The position numbers were made by a program, and so were the translations under genes. Below are positions 36,233 through 44,825 of a stretch of 64,000 nucleotides of DNA, piece after piece (the first letter of the stretch is position 1; each line of letters opens with the position of its first letter). Origin of the DNA: Arthrobacter sp. 131MFCol6.1 (GTDB taxonomy: Bacteria > Actinomycetota > Actinomycetes > Actinomycetales > Micrococcaceae); assembly GCF_000374925.1 (NCBI RefSeq), contig NZ_KB895543.1:185484-249483 (forward strand), in the 5' to 3' direction. A model generated the notes under the pieces. That model made no database searches. It had not been told where the DNA came from and saw only the letters and a program-made list of their open reading frames with translations.

Positions 36233-37487
36233 CCTTCACGCTCGCTGCGGCATCGCTTTCGTCCGCGCTGAATTGATCGGCGGCCAGATCGGCACTGACC
36301 TGATTGGCCCGGTCTGATTTCGCCAGTTCGGCATTGAGCAGCGGCTGCAGCAGCTCGGCGGCCAGTTGCGGAACCCGGATCAGGCCGTCCAGCACCGCAC
36401 GACGGCGGTCCACGGTGGTGCCGAACCTGGCGGCCAGCCAGGCGGCCAGGATTTCCGGCGTCAGCGTGCCGATCTCGTGTTGTTCCAGGTACCCGGCCGC
36501 GGCGAGGGAAGCGGCCCGGATCCGCTGCTCGGCGCGCGACTGCGTGCGGGGCACGATCAGGGCGGGGACGGGCGTGCTCATGATTTCGCACACCGTGTTG
36601 TAGCCGCCCATGGCCACGACGGCGGCGGCGTGCCGGAGGTGGAACACGATGTCATCGACGGTGGAGACTACTTTCACGCCGGGGCGGGCCCGCTGCCGGA
36701 GGTCGTTGAGCTGTTCGGCGGGCATCTGCGGCCCGGCGACCACGAGGTGTCCCATCCCGTCCGGGACCGGCGTGGCGACGGCGACGCGGGCCAGGGCATA
36801 GCCGTCCGAGCCGCCGCCGACCGTCGTCATGCAGTACCGCCCGGGCATGCAGCTGGTGCCGGAGGCCGAGGGGCGCCCCTCGGCGAGGTAGCCCGTGTAC
36901 CGGATGAGCTTTCGGAGGGCGAACGGTATTTCGCCGGCGGCTACGGGATCGTGGACGGCGGGATCGCCGTACACCCAGATGGCATCGAACAGGTCCTTCA
37001 CCACGCGGGGACCGCCCACCCTGGCCCATTCGGCAACGGCCGCGGCGGGCGAGTCAAGGACCTCGCGGAGGCCCAGCACCACACGCACGGGCCCGGCGGT
37101 GCGGGCGTGCCGCAAGGCTGTTTCGAGTTCGCCGTGGACGCCCGTGGCATGCCGGTCCACCACCACGAGGTGCGGGGAGAAGCCGGCCAGCGTTGCCTGC
37201 AGCAGCCTGGCCCGCAATGGCACGAGCTCCCCCATGGGCAAGGTCAGGTTCCGCGGCAGGTAGCCCGCGGATCCCTTTGCCACACCGGGAAGAAGCACCC
37301 AGTCCCACCGCTCGGGCAACCGGAACGCCGGTGCGAGGGCTGTGCCGGTGATGAGGATTCCGGTGACGGGGCGGCCGATCAGGCCGGGAAGCTGATTATT
37401 CAGCGCGTGGGCCAGGGCTAGATTCCGACGCACATGTCCCAGGCCCACTGAATCATGTGAGTACAGCACTATCCGCATTGGCTCCAC
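36210..37487 (-). CDS. MurG-like glycosyltransferase
   Basis: 425 residues of the GT-B fold. The N-terminus MRIVLYSHDSVGLGHVRRNL has the GHxxR loop of MurG/GT28-type enzymes. The C-terminal donor site is suggested by VVAMGGYNTVCEIM and the following VPRTQSRAEQRIRA. The extreme C-terminus (~40 residues after LLQPLLNAEL) is low-complexity. It is the first gene of the seven-gene operon, so its upstream region holds the promoter. MEPMRIVLY has two possible ATG starts three codons apart. Confidence 0.83.
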   Translation of the reverse strand: MEPMRIVLYSHDSVGLGHVRRNLALAHALNNQLPGLIGRPVTGILITGTALAPAFRLPERWDWVLLPGVAKGSAGYLPRNLTLPMGELVPLRARLLQATLAGFSPHLVVVDRHATGVHGELETALRHARTAGPVRVVLGLREVLDSPAAAVAEWARVGGPRVVKDLFDAIWVYGDPAVHDPVAAGEIPFALRKLIRYTGYLAEGRPSASGTSCMPGRYCMTTVGGGSDGYALARVAVATPVPDGMGHLVVAGPQMPAEQLNDLRQRARPGVKVVSTVDDIVFHLRHAAAVVAMGGYNTVCEIMSTPVPALIVPRTQSRAEQRIRAASLAAAGYLEQHEIGTLTPEILAAWLAARFGTTVDRRRAVLDGLIRVPQLAAELLQPLLNAELAKSDRANQVSADLAADQFSADESDAAASVKGASRVAV

Positions 37488-37736
37488 AGCAAATCCTCCC
37501 CCGCCCCCGGTGCCCCCGGGCCTGGCTGCGATCGCAACTGTGTCCGGGCCGGTGCTGACTGATGGTATGCATCAGCCTGCGCCCCGAGAGTGAGGATGGG
37601 ATGAGGGGAAGATTAAGGATTCCTCATCAAAGGCCCCACATTTGCGGCCCCGCGCTTAGGCACGGGCGCGGTGGGGTGCGGGCAAGGTCAGATGCGGGCG
37701 CCCTCGGGTGCGGGCAAGGTACGACGGCGGGCCAGG
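37488..37736. promoter_or_regulatory. Promoter region of the glycan operon with repeats
   Basis: The 249-base gap behind the histidine kinase stop and before the MurG-like start. It holds an inverted repeat GATGAGG (37600-37606) / CCTCATC (37622-37628) around an AT-richer core. It also holds a 15-base direct repeat GGGTGCGGGCAAGGT at 37674-37688 and 37706-37720. No gene was seen in it. The inverted repeat is a reasonable operator candidate. Confidence 0.4.
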
Positions 37737-39278
37737 TCAGACGCGGACGCCGGAGGACTGCAGGGGGATCCGGATTATGAACGTGGCCCCGTGGCCGTAC
37801 TCGGATTCCACCGTGGCCACGCCACCGTGCGCCTGGGCGATCGCCGCGACGATGGCTAGGCCCAGTCCCGAGCCTTCCACGCCGCGGCCCGTGTGCACGC
37901 GGCCGAACCGTTCGAAGATCCGTTGCTGGTCCTCTGCGGCGATGCCGATCCCGTCATCGCGCACCCACAGCACGAGGGTGTCCTGCGGGGGCAGCGAGGT
38001 GCCGTCGGTCGCCGTCGGGCGCTCAATTCGGGAACCGAGCGCGATTGTGGACGATGGCCTGGTGTACTTGACGGCGTTCGCGGCGAGCTGGACGAGTGCC
38101 TGGGTGAGGCGCTGAGGATCCGCCTCCACCACGTAGTCGGCCCTTTCATCGATCTGCCAGTGCCGGTCGGCGAGGACGTGCACCTTTTCCATGACCTGAT
38201 CCAGGAGCTCCGGGATCCGGACGGGTTCACGCTGGATGAAGCCGATCTCGCCGGAGTTGGCGAGCAGCAGGAGGTCGTCCACCAGGCGCTGCATCCGGTC
38301 CACCTCGTCCAGCAGCACGTCCCGGGTGGCAATGACGTCGTCCGGATCATCGACCGTCTCCAGCTCGAGGTGCCCGCGGAGAATGGTCAGCGGGGTGCGC
38401 AGTTCATGGCCGGCGTCGTCCAGGAACTGCTGCTGTTGCTGGGCGCCCTCATCGAGTCTTTCCAGCATGGTGTTGAAGGTCTTGGCAAGCAGGGTGACGT
38501 CGTCCTCACCTTTGCGCACCTCCACCCGTTGCGTGAGGTCCTCCGGGCCGACCGCCCTGGAAGCCTCGCGCAGGCGGCGGAGCGGATCGAGCAAACGCCC
38601 CGCGACTATGCCGCCGATCACCGCGGCAGCCAGGAGCATCCCGAGGGACACCAGCGAATACGTCCGGACCGAGCTGGCATTGTGCTCGCGCTGGTCGGCC
38701 GCGTCCCGGCCGACCAGGAAGAATGTGCCCGTGACCCCCCTCATGGGCACCACCACAGTCCGGAGCGGGCGCCCGTCGGCGTCGAGTTCACCGAAAGACG
38801 CGCCGGCAGGATTCCTGAGCTCGGCGGCGTCGGCCAACATGCTGTCTTCCAGGAGGGCCTTGTCCCCGTTGCCCTCAACGGTCCACGCCACGCGCCCGTC
38901 CACGATCCCGGCCATGACCTCGTTGCTGCGCGGCTCGATATCTTCCGCGGCCTCGTGAAGGGCGCTGATGTACGTCCTGTTGGCGTAGTCCCCGGACGTC
39001 TTCTTCTTGGTCTGGACGATCTTGACCACGGAGTTCGCCTTGTCCAGAAGCGCCTGGTCGAGCCTGGCATCAGCCTCCTGGAACTGCACCACGAACGTGA
39101 CCAGCCCCGCCGTGATGAGCCCGGCGAGCATCATGCCCAGCATGGCGGCCACCACCCGGAAACGCACCGAGTGGAACTTTGCGCCCCAGCCGGACGGGTC
39201 CTGGGTTTCCGCCTCAGGGAAGACGGCCGCCGGCGCGGCCGGGCCGTCTTCACTGGGATGTTCATCCAAGGTGGCCAC
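37737..39278 (-). CDS. Sensor histidine kinase
   Basis: 513 residues: N-terminal cytoplasmic stretch, membrane helix (VVAAMLGMMLAGLITAGLV), an extracellular sensor of about 140 residues, and a second helix (LVSLGMLLAAAVIGGIVAG). A HAMP linker (DPLRRLREASRAVG) is followed by the phospho-acceptor His291 in DDAGHELRTPLTIL and an ATPase domain with LVQLAANAVKYT (N-box), DDGIGI and GSGLGLAIV. It pairs with the response regulator encoded 29 bases upstream. The extracellular sensor and the neighbouring envelope genes suggest a cell-surface signal. Confidence 0.93.
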   Translation of the reverse strand: MATLDEHPSEDGPAAPAAVFPEAETQDPSGWGAKFHSVRFRVVAAMLGMMLAGLITAGLVTFVVQFQEADARLDQALLDKANSVVKIVQTKKKTSGDYANRTYISALHEAAEDIEPRSNEVMAGIVDGRVAWTVEGNGDKALLEDSMLADAAELRNPAGASFGELDADGRPLRTVVVPMRGVTGTFFLVGRDAADQREHNASSVRTYSLVSLGMLLAAAVIGGIVAGRLLDPLRRLREASRAVGPEDLTQRVEVRKGEDDVTLLAKTFNTMLERLDEGAQQQQQFLDDAGHELRTPLTILRGHLELETVDDPDDVIATRDVLLDEVDRMQRLVDDLLLLANSGEIGFIQREPVRIPELLDQVMEKVHVLADRHWQIDERADYVVEADPQRLTQALVQLAANAVKYTRPSSTIALGSRIERPTATDGTSLPPQDTLVLWVRDDGIGIAAEDQQRIFERFGRVHTGRGVEGSGLGLAIVAAIAQAHGGVATVESEYGHGATFIIRIPLQSSGVRV

Positions 39279-39307
39279 TCTGTTCCCTTCCTGCGCGGAT
39301 CAGCTTT

Positions 39308-39973
39308 CTAGCTGAGGCGGTACCCGGCGCCGCGGGTGGTGAGGATGCGGTCCGCGCCGAGTTTCATCCGCAACTGGCGCACGTATACGTCAACCACGTT
39401 GGAGGTGCCGTCGAAGTCGTAGCCCCAGACGTGGCTGAGCAGTTGCTGCCGGCTCAGGACCTGCCCGGGGTGGAGCAGGAACATTTCCACCAGCGCGAAT
39501 TCGCGGGCGGAGAGTTCCACCATCCTGCCGTCGACGCTGACCGAGTGGGTGAGCAGGTTCAGCTCCAGGGGCCCGTAGCGCATGACGCTTCCCGCCAGCA
39601 CATCGCCTGTGTCCGACTTGCGGATCCGGGCCTTGATGCGGGCCACGAGTTCCTCGAAGTGGAACGGCTTGACGATGTAGTCGTCGGCGCCGCCCTCCAG
39701 CGCTGCGACGGTGTCGCTGGATGATCCGCGGGCCGTGAGGAAGATGACCGGGATGCCCACCTGGCCGCGGCGCAGCGCCGCGAGGACGGCGTACCCGTCC
39801 AGGCGGGGGAGCCCGATGTCCAGGAGCAGGAGATCGAATTCGCCGCTGGAGGCGTAGTCGACGGCCGTGACGCCGTCGGCGACCACTGTGGGCACGTAGC
39901 CAGCCGCGCGCAGGCCCTTTTCGATGAAGCGGGAGATGCGTTCTTCGTCTTCGGCAATAAGGATACGGATCAA
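39308..39973 (-). CDS. OmpR-family response regulator
   Basis: 221 residues: receiver domain with phospho-acceptor Asp52 (LLLDIGLPRLDG), the conserved acidic pair EDEE at the start and Lys in VKPFHFEEL. This is followed by a winged-helix DNA-binding domain (SAREFALVEMFLLHPGQVLS, VDVYVRQLRMKLG). It is first in the RR-HK pair; GGGAG eight bases before the ATG supports the start. Likely targets include its own region, the adjacent glycan operon or the serine hydrolases, but this is inference. Confidence 0.94.
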   Translation of the reverse strand: MIRILIAEDEERISRFIEKGLRAAGYVPTVVADGVTAVDYASSGEFDLLLLDIGLPRLDGYAVLAALRRGQVGIPVIFLTARGSSSDTVAALEGGADDYIVKPFHFEELVARIKARIRKSDTGDVLAGSVMRYGPLELNLLTHSVSVDGRMVELSAREFALVEMFLLHPGQVLSRQQLLSHVWGYDFDGTSNVVDVYVRQLRMKLGADRILTTRGAGYRLS

Positions 39974-40029
39974 GGTGACTCCCTTGAAAACGCCCGGATC
40001 CGGGAGGCGGGCTGGTCTGCGCGTTCCGG

Positions 40030-40113
40030 TCAGGGCGGCGGCGCAGCCCGTGCGGGACCGGAGGTCCCGGGTTCGGCGGGACGGCAGGATCGAGATTCAG
40101 AAGGAATGAACAT
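40030..40113 (-). CDS. Possible 27-residue leader ORF upstream of the response regulator
   Basis: ATG at 40113 is preceded by a near-perfect Shine-Dalgarno (GGAGGAG, six bases away) and opens a 27-codon frame (MFIPSESRSCRPAEPG...) ending 56 bases before the response-regulator start. The peptide is Pro/Ser/Arg-rich without recognisable homology. The 310-base region 39974-40283 otherwise holds only a CTGTTAACAG palindrome (40242-40251). Could be a regulatory leader or chance. Confidence 0.3.
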   Translation of the reverse strand: MFIPSESRSCRPAEPGTSGPARAAPPP

Positions 40114-40283
40114 CTGGTGCTCCTCCAGGAGACGGCCCAGCACCGTGGCGTTACGTCGGGCTGCGGCTGAGACTATTCCCGCTTCTTTCATCCTGCCCCC
40201 GTATTGGAGCCTGCGCCACCTTTGATCGGCTGATTTTCAGACTGTTAACAGGTCACTCGCAGCAGCACGCCAGTGTTGGCCTG

Positions 40284-41225
40284 TTATAGCCCGAACAGGG
40301 CACCGGTGAGCTGGCGAGTCAGGTCGTGGATGAGGTCAAGGCGGTCCGCACTGTCGGCATCGTCCGGGCCCCATGTGTAGATGACCACCGCGTAGGAGCG
40401 GTCGCCGGCGCTGAGCAGGGCGGCGTCGTGCACGTAGCCCTGCACCACGCCGTATTTGTGGTGCACCGTGATGCCGGGCGCGATTGCGGCCGGGATGAGG
40501 TCCTCGTCATTGGTGTGTTGCATGTAGCCGAGGAGCTCCGCGGTGTGGTCGGCGTTGAGCAGTTTGCCCGTGGCGAGCTGCGTCAGGAGCCGCGCCATGT
40601 CCGCCGGGGCCAGCAGGTTTTGTTCGGGATCGTAGGTGATGCCGAGGGTGGCGGCGTAGGCGGTGAGGTTGGGGTAGCCGATGTCCCGCATCAGCAGGAG
40701 CCATGAGTCGTCGCTGCTGGTGTTGATCATGGCCTTGAGCTGGAACGCGGCATTGAACGCGCCGAGGGGAGCGTCGAGTGACTTATCGCCGGTTTCCACG
40801 AGGTGGTAGTAGGCGGCGGCCGTCAGGACCTTCGCGGTGCTTGCCGCGGTGTATGGTGCCACGTCGCCGTAGCTCTGCAGCTGGCCGTCGCGGGTGTTCA
40901 TGACGGCGACGCCGATCCGGTGGTCGGGGTGTTCGCCGATGATTCGCTGCATCTCGGCGGGAAGGTCGACGGCGGCGGCCGCCGGGGCTGCCGGTGCAGC
41001 CTCCGCCGGGTCCGGCGCCTGCTGGTGGGCGACGGTCAGGACGTCCCCGGTCGGGAAATCACGGGTCAGGAAGTCACGGGTCTGGGAATCACTGCCGGGT
41101 GAGGGGACGGTGCGGATGGCGCCGAGGACCACGACGGCGGCCAGCACCAGCACGGCGGCGGCCCAGACGAGCACCACGTTCCTGCGGTGGGTGGGAGCGG
41201 CCGGCCGGGGGCCCGGATTCGTCAT
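40284..41225 (-). CDS. Membrane-anchored class A beta-lactamase-like serine hydrolase (paralogue 2)
   Basis: 313 residues, paralogous to the hydrolase at 11.9-12.9 kb. N-terminal anchor (NVVLVWAAAVLVLAAVVVLG), a linker with a repeated TRDF-type motif, then the catalytic domain: S129-T-A-K132, S171-D-D173 in place of SDN, and K257-Y-G259 in place of KTG. Two of the three family motifs are therefore non-canonical, so antibiotic hydrolysis is doubtful. The ATG at 41225 has GGAAAGG ten bases upstream; the extension to 41399 is rejected. It lies just upstream of the two-component genes on the same strand. Confidence 0.84.
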   Translation of the reverse strand: MTNPGPRPAAPTHRRNVVLVWAAAVLVLAAVVVLGAIRTVPSPGSDSQTRDFLTRDFPTGDVLTVAHQQAPDPAEAAPAAPAAAAVDLPAEMQRIIGEHPDHRIGVAVMNTRDGQLQSYGDVAPYTAASTAKVLTAAAYYHLVETGDKSLDAPLGAFNAAFQLKAMINTSSDDSWLLLMRDIGYPNLTAYAATLGITYDPEQNLLAPADMARLLTQLATGKLLNADHTAELLGYMQHTNDEDLIPAAIAPGITVHHKYGVVQGYVHDAALLSAGDRSYAVVIYTWGPDDADSADRLDLIHDLTRQLTGALFGL

Positions 41226-41361
41226 GTGCGTGGGCCTTTCCGGACTCGACTGGGTGGTGCCTCCGACGTTAGGCCGGGCCGGGGGCGAAGTCCACGGAGC
41301 GCGCGGGGCGCGGCCCAAGTGGGACAAAAATCCCGGATGCGGGTCCACTACGCTGGCATTC

Positions 41362-42282
41362 ATGACCCGGAAAATTACTGTCAGCCTGCCGGACGCCACC
41401 TTGCGTGAATACCTTCAGCCGCACCCGGACGTCACAGTCCTGGAGTGGGACCTCGCCGGTGAGCCGCCCCGGGCGCGGATCGACATCGTGGTGCCGCCGT
41501 ACATGGGCGGCCCGCAGGTCCTGCGCGGTCTGGAAAATGTGGACACGGCCCTGGTGCAGAGCCAGTCGATCGGGTACGACGGGGTGGCGGAGTTCCTGCC
41601 GTCCGGGAGGGTCTTCGCCAACGCGTCCGGCGTGCATGAGACCTCCACCGCGGAGCTGGCCCTAGCCCTGATCCTGGCCGCCCAGCGCGAGCTGCCCCGC
41701 CTGATCCAGAACCAGCAGGAGGGCCTGTGGGACGCCCGGCCCACGGCCAGCCTGGCCGACCGCCGCGTCCTGATCGTGGGCTACGGCGGGGTGGGCAAGG
41801 CGATCGAGGACCGGCTCCTTCCGTTCGAGACCATCGTGACCCGGGTGGCCAGCACCGAACGGACGGATGACCGCGGCCGGATCCACGGCATTGCGGAGCT
41901 GCACACGCTCCTGCCGGAGCACGACATTGTGGTGGTGGGAGTTCCGCTCAGCGACTCCACCCGGCACCTCATTGATGACGCCTTCCTGGCGGCCATGCCG
42001 GACGGCGCCCTGGTGGTGAACGTGGCCCGCGGCCCGGTGGCGGACACCGAGGCCCTGATCCGGCACACCGCCTCCGGCCGGATACGCGCCGCACTCGACG
42101 TCACCGATCCCGAACCCCTGCCGCAGGACCACCCGCTCTGGCGGACCCCGGGCGTCATCATCAGCCCGCACGTGGGCGGCGCGAGCTCGGCGATGCGCCC
42201 GCGGATGGGCCGGCTGCTGCAGCGGCAGATCGAGATGATGCTGGCGGGCGAGCCGCCGGCCAACGTGGTGCTGAACGGCTAG
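41362..42282 (+). CDS. D-isomer-specific 2-hydroxyacid dehydrogenase
   Basis: 306 residues of the NAD(P)-dependent D-2-hydroxyacid dehydrogenase family. The Rossmann motif VLIVGYGGVGKAIEDRL, catalytic Arg in VNVARGPVADTEAL, Glu in LDVTDPEPLP and catalytic His in ISPHVGGAS are all present. The N-terminal substrate domain is short, typical of the smaller family members. Substrate is not predictable. No Shine-Dalgarno is evident before the ATG at 41362; a leaderless transcript is possible given TACGCT seven bases upstream. Monocistronic. Confidence 0.9.
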   Translation: MTRKITVSLPDATLREYLQPHPDVTVLEWDLAGEPPRARIDIVVPPYMGGPQVLRGLENVDTALVQSQSIGYDGVAEFLPSGRVFANASGVHETSTAELALALILAAQRELPRLIQNQQEGLWDARPTASLADRRVLIVGYGGVGKAIEDRLLPFETIVTRVASTERTDDRGRIHGIAELHTLLPEHDIVVVGVPLSDSTRHLIDDAFLAAMPDGALVVNVARGPVADTEALIRHTASGRIRAALDVTDPEPLPQDHPLWRTPGVIISPHVGGASSAMRPRMGRLLQRQIEMMLAGEPPANVVLNG

Positions 42283-42314
42283 TTGGGCGCGGGCAGCGGC
42301 CCGGGCGTGCCTCC

Positions 42315-42938
42315 TTAGCCCTCCTGGGTGACGGCCGACATATCGCCGACGCCAGGGACGCCGTCGGCGAGCGCGTAGCGCTGCAGCACCGCGCCCTTCG
42401 GTGAGGCGACGACCGGCTCGATGAGTCTGAGGTTCGTCGGAACCACCCCGTCCGCGAAGACCTTCTTTCCACTGCCGAGGAGGATCGGGTACACCCAGAG
42501 CGTGAGCCGGTCGAAGAGCCGCTCAGCAAACAGGGTCTGCACGAAGTCGAGGCTGCCTATCACGTGGATGTGCTCGTGCCGGTCGCGCAGTTCGCGTACG
42601 GCGGCGGCAACATCGGGACCGAGCAGCGTGGAGTCGGCCCACTCGAGGGCAGGCGTCCCGCGTGAGGCTACGTATTTCGGGATGCGGTTGAACAGCCGCG
42701 CGATGTCACCGTTGGCGTGCGGCCAGTACGCGGCGAAAATGTCGTAGGTCCGGCGCCCGAGCAGCAGCGCGTCCAACTCCGCCATCCCGGATTGGATCTG
42801 TTCCCCGACGACCTCGTCGATGAGGGGCGCCTGCCAGCCGCCAAACGCGAAGCCGTCGGCAGGGTCCTCGTCCGGCCCGCCGGGCGCCTGCGCGACGCCG
42901 TCGAGCGTCGTGAACAGGTCGATATGGATGAGTCCCAT
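42315..42938 (-). CDS. Dihydrofolate reductase family (RibD C-domain-like) protein
   Basis: 207 residues of the RibD-C/DHFR-like fold, often annotated as dihydrofolate reductase family. MGLIHIDLFTTLDGVAQAPG at the N-terminus, LLLGRRTYDIFAAYWP, and HVIGSLDFVQTLFAERLFD with LWVYPILLGSGKKVF are characteristic. Such proteins are NADPH-binding reductases of unknown substrate and are not the housekeeping FolA. The ATG at 42938 has AAGGAG seven bases upstream. Confidence 0.87.
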   Translation of the reverse strand: MGLIHIDLFTTLDGVAQAPGGPDEDPADGFAFGGWQAPLIDEVVGEQIQSGMAELDALLLGRRTYDIFAAYWPHANGDIARLFNRIPKYVASRGTPALEWADSTLLGPDVAAAVRELRDRHEHIHVIGSLDFVQTLFAERLFDRLTLWVYPILLGSGKKVFADGVVPTNLRLIEPVVASPKGAVLQRYALADGVPGVGDMSAVTQEG

Positions 42939-43026
42939 GCCGTGCTCCTTCTCCGTCGCCCGTCGTCGCCGCGGCGACGGGATCACTTCGAGGCTGGCAC
43001 ACCGTTCCCCCGCCAGGCAACAGGTT

Positions 43027-43395
43027 TCAAGGGCCGCCGGCGGTGTCCACCACGCAGAACCTGTTGCCCTCCGGATCGGCCAGGATTACGTAGTCCGCGT
43101 CCGCCGGCCGCTTGCTCCACTCCACCCGGGTGGCGCCCAGGGCCAGGAGGCGCTGCACTTCGGCGTCCTGGTCGTCCGCGTACAGGTCCAGATGCAGGCG
43201 CGGGGGAATCTGGACGGCCGCGGGGACGCGGTCCAGGGAGACGCAGGTGCCCACGCCGCCCGGCGGTTGAAGGATCACAAAGTCGCCGTCGGGGGCGTAC
43301 CGCGGCTCGTAGCCCAGGGCGGCCTGCCAAAAACTCATCTGGCGTTCGAGGTTGTCCACCCGGATGACGATTGAGCCTATGCGCAGCATCCGCAT
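43027..43395 (-). CDS. Single-domain VOC (glyoxalase-fold) protein
   Basis: About 122 residues with the VOC pattern: IGSIVIRVDNLERQMSFWQAAL, the central GDFVILQPPGG strand, LHLDLYADD and the C-terminal ADPEGNRFCVVD. This subgroup often binds small aromatic or metal ligands; the function is not assigned. Two ATGs two codons apart are possible starts. An open frame runs further upstream through a tandem repeat and is rejected. Confidence 0.82.
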   Translation of the reverse strand: MRMLRIGSIVIRVDNLERQMSFWQAALGYEPRYAPDGDFVILQPPGGVGTCVSLDRVPAAVQIPPRLHLDLYADDQDAEVQRLLALGATRVEWSKRPADADYVILADPEGNRFCVVDTAGGP

Positions 43396-43417
43396 CAAGC
43401 TACACCCGGCTGTTCGG

Positions 43418-43463
43418 CCCGGCAAGCAGTCCAGCCCGGCAAGCAGTCCAGCCCGGCAAGCAG
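43418..43463. repeat. 17-base tandem repeat, 2.7 copies
   Basis: CCCGGCAAGCAGTCCAG at 43418-43434 and 43435-43451 with a 12-base partial third copy. It lies between the divergent VOC and YCII-fusion genes, in or near their promoters. Confidence 0.85.
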
Positions 43464-43574
43464 GCAAAGCGGATGAGCCACGGTCGGGTTGCTCCGACCT
43501 GCAGTCTTGTGCGGCACGGTCGCATCGGCGAGGATGAACGCGACCGCCGTGCTGCGAAGAGGGAGTCCACCCGA

Positions 43575-44636
43575 ATGACCAAGTATCAGATCTCGTTTCC
43601 GAGAGCCGCCAGTGGTGTCCCCGAGGAAGAGTTGCGGGCTATTTCGGAGGCAGCGCACGTGGTTGTCCAAGAGGCGAAGGACGCCGGTGTCTGGGTATCC
43701 GGCGGTGGCATCAATGAGGGCATTCCGCCCGTCATGGGCGGCGCCGATGGGAACGTCCGCGAGGGCACTAACCCGCCGACAGCGCGGTTCGATGGAGGCA
43801 TCGCGGTGCTGGAGTTGCCCTCGTACGAGGCGGCCTTGGAGTGGACGACGAAGATCGCAGCCGCGTGCCGTAGTTCGCAACAGCCGCCCGCCTTCCAGAA
43901 CGACCCCGCTAGCGTGGGCGATCCGAAAGAGATCGACGTAACCTTCGACTTCCGCTCCGACACGCCCACAGGGAAAGATCCGGATAGGTTCAGCCCAGCC
44001 CTCCGCAGTACCCATCGGAGGCTCTGGGGCAGGCCCGTGCCGAATGGTGCGCTGTTCGACCTGGACATAAGCAACCGACGCAGATACCTCTATCACGAGT
44101 CCGACTTGGGCCGATTCTTCCTGTCGAGTGACGCGATCATTCGGACCTTCTGCCGGCACCCAAGGGCCGCTTCGATCATGGCGCAGATTCCGGAGGCAGA
44201 GCAGGAAGCCTTCAGCCGGCAGGGCTACACCATCGGCGGGATGATGGTTTTCCCGGGCAACAGGATCAACAACAAGCAGACGATTAATCAGCGCCGCGGA
44301 ACTCATCCCCGCATCGCGGACCGGTTCGATCTGACTCTCGAGTGCATCCGGCGGCATTATCTCGGCGAGGACAGCCCGCTGTCCGAAACCTTGGCGCTGT
44401 ACCCCGAGTTCTTCGGCTTGTTTGGCGACTTCCGTGGCTACGTGAACTTCTTTCTGCTCCAGGACCTGGTCGCAGAGGATTACGCCCGCGTCCGGTTCTT
44501 CCTGCCGTTCGCCGACTTCACAACTCGTGCCATACCAAAGACGCTCGATGAGTATCTGCTCTACCGGCAGGCCACCCTCGATTTCGTAGGTGCACGGAAC
44601 GCTCAGATCGCTGACTTCGTCGCCGAGCCAAAGTAG
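43575..44636 (+). CDS. YCII-domain protein fused to a DUF6994-like protein
   Basis: 353 residues in two modules. Residues 1-115 (MTKYQISFPRAASGVPEEEL, GGGINEGIPPVMGGADG, GGIAVLELPSYEAALEW) form a complete YCII/DGPF-type ferredoxin-like domain, normally a protein on its own. From about 120 (EIDVTFDFRSDTPTGKDPD onward) the sequence resembles a family I believe is DUF6994, with the motif TIGGMMVFPGNRINNKQTIN. The two run on without linker. The ATG at 43575 is supported by GAGGGAG nine bases upstream. Base composition is somewhat lower in GC than in neighbours. Function unknown; the 189-base gap behind it holds no clear gene. Confidence 0.75.
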   Translation: MTKYQISFPRAASGVPEEELRAISEAAHVVVQEAKDAGVWVSGGGINEGIPPVMGGADGNVREGTNPPTARFDGGIAVLELPSYEAALEWTTKIAAACRSSQQPPAFQNDPASVGDPKEIDVTFDFRSDTPTGKDPDRFSPALRSTHRRLWGRPVPNGALFDLDISNRRRYLYHESDLGRFFLSSDAIIRTFCRHPRAASIMAQIPEAEQEAFSRQGYTIGGMMVFPGNRINNKQTINQRRGTHPRIADRFDLTLECIRRHYLGEDSPLSETLALYPEFFGLFGDFRGYVNFFLLQDLVAEDYARVRFFLPFADFTTRAIPKTLDEYLLYRQATLDFVGARNAQIADFVAEPK

Positions 44637-44825
44637 CCTCCACCATTCGAGCTTCTGGTTGCACTCTTTGACGACGTCGACGTGCGCCACATCGCGGCGA
44701 TCTGCCCCGTATACAACGCCCACCAACGCACCCCGCTCCGCCCTGAGAAGAACCACTTCCACCCACGGCCTCCGGACGTAAACTGACCTTCACACCACTG
44801 CCGTGACCCGTGAAGTGGAGTACGG

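Noticed and set aside
43418..43463. Possible CRISPR-like array
   Set aside because: Only 2.7 directly abutting 17-base copies with no spacers and no cas genes.
44637..44786. 49 codons continuing in frame after the YCII-fusion stop codon, ending PRPPDVN
   Set aside because: Such a length is likely by chance in this composition, and no recognisable domain or readthrough signal is present.
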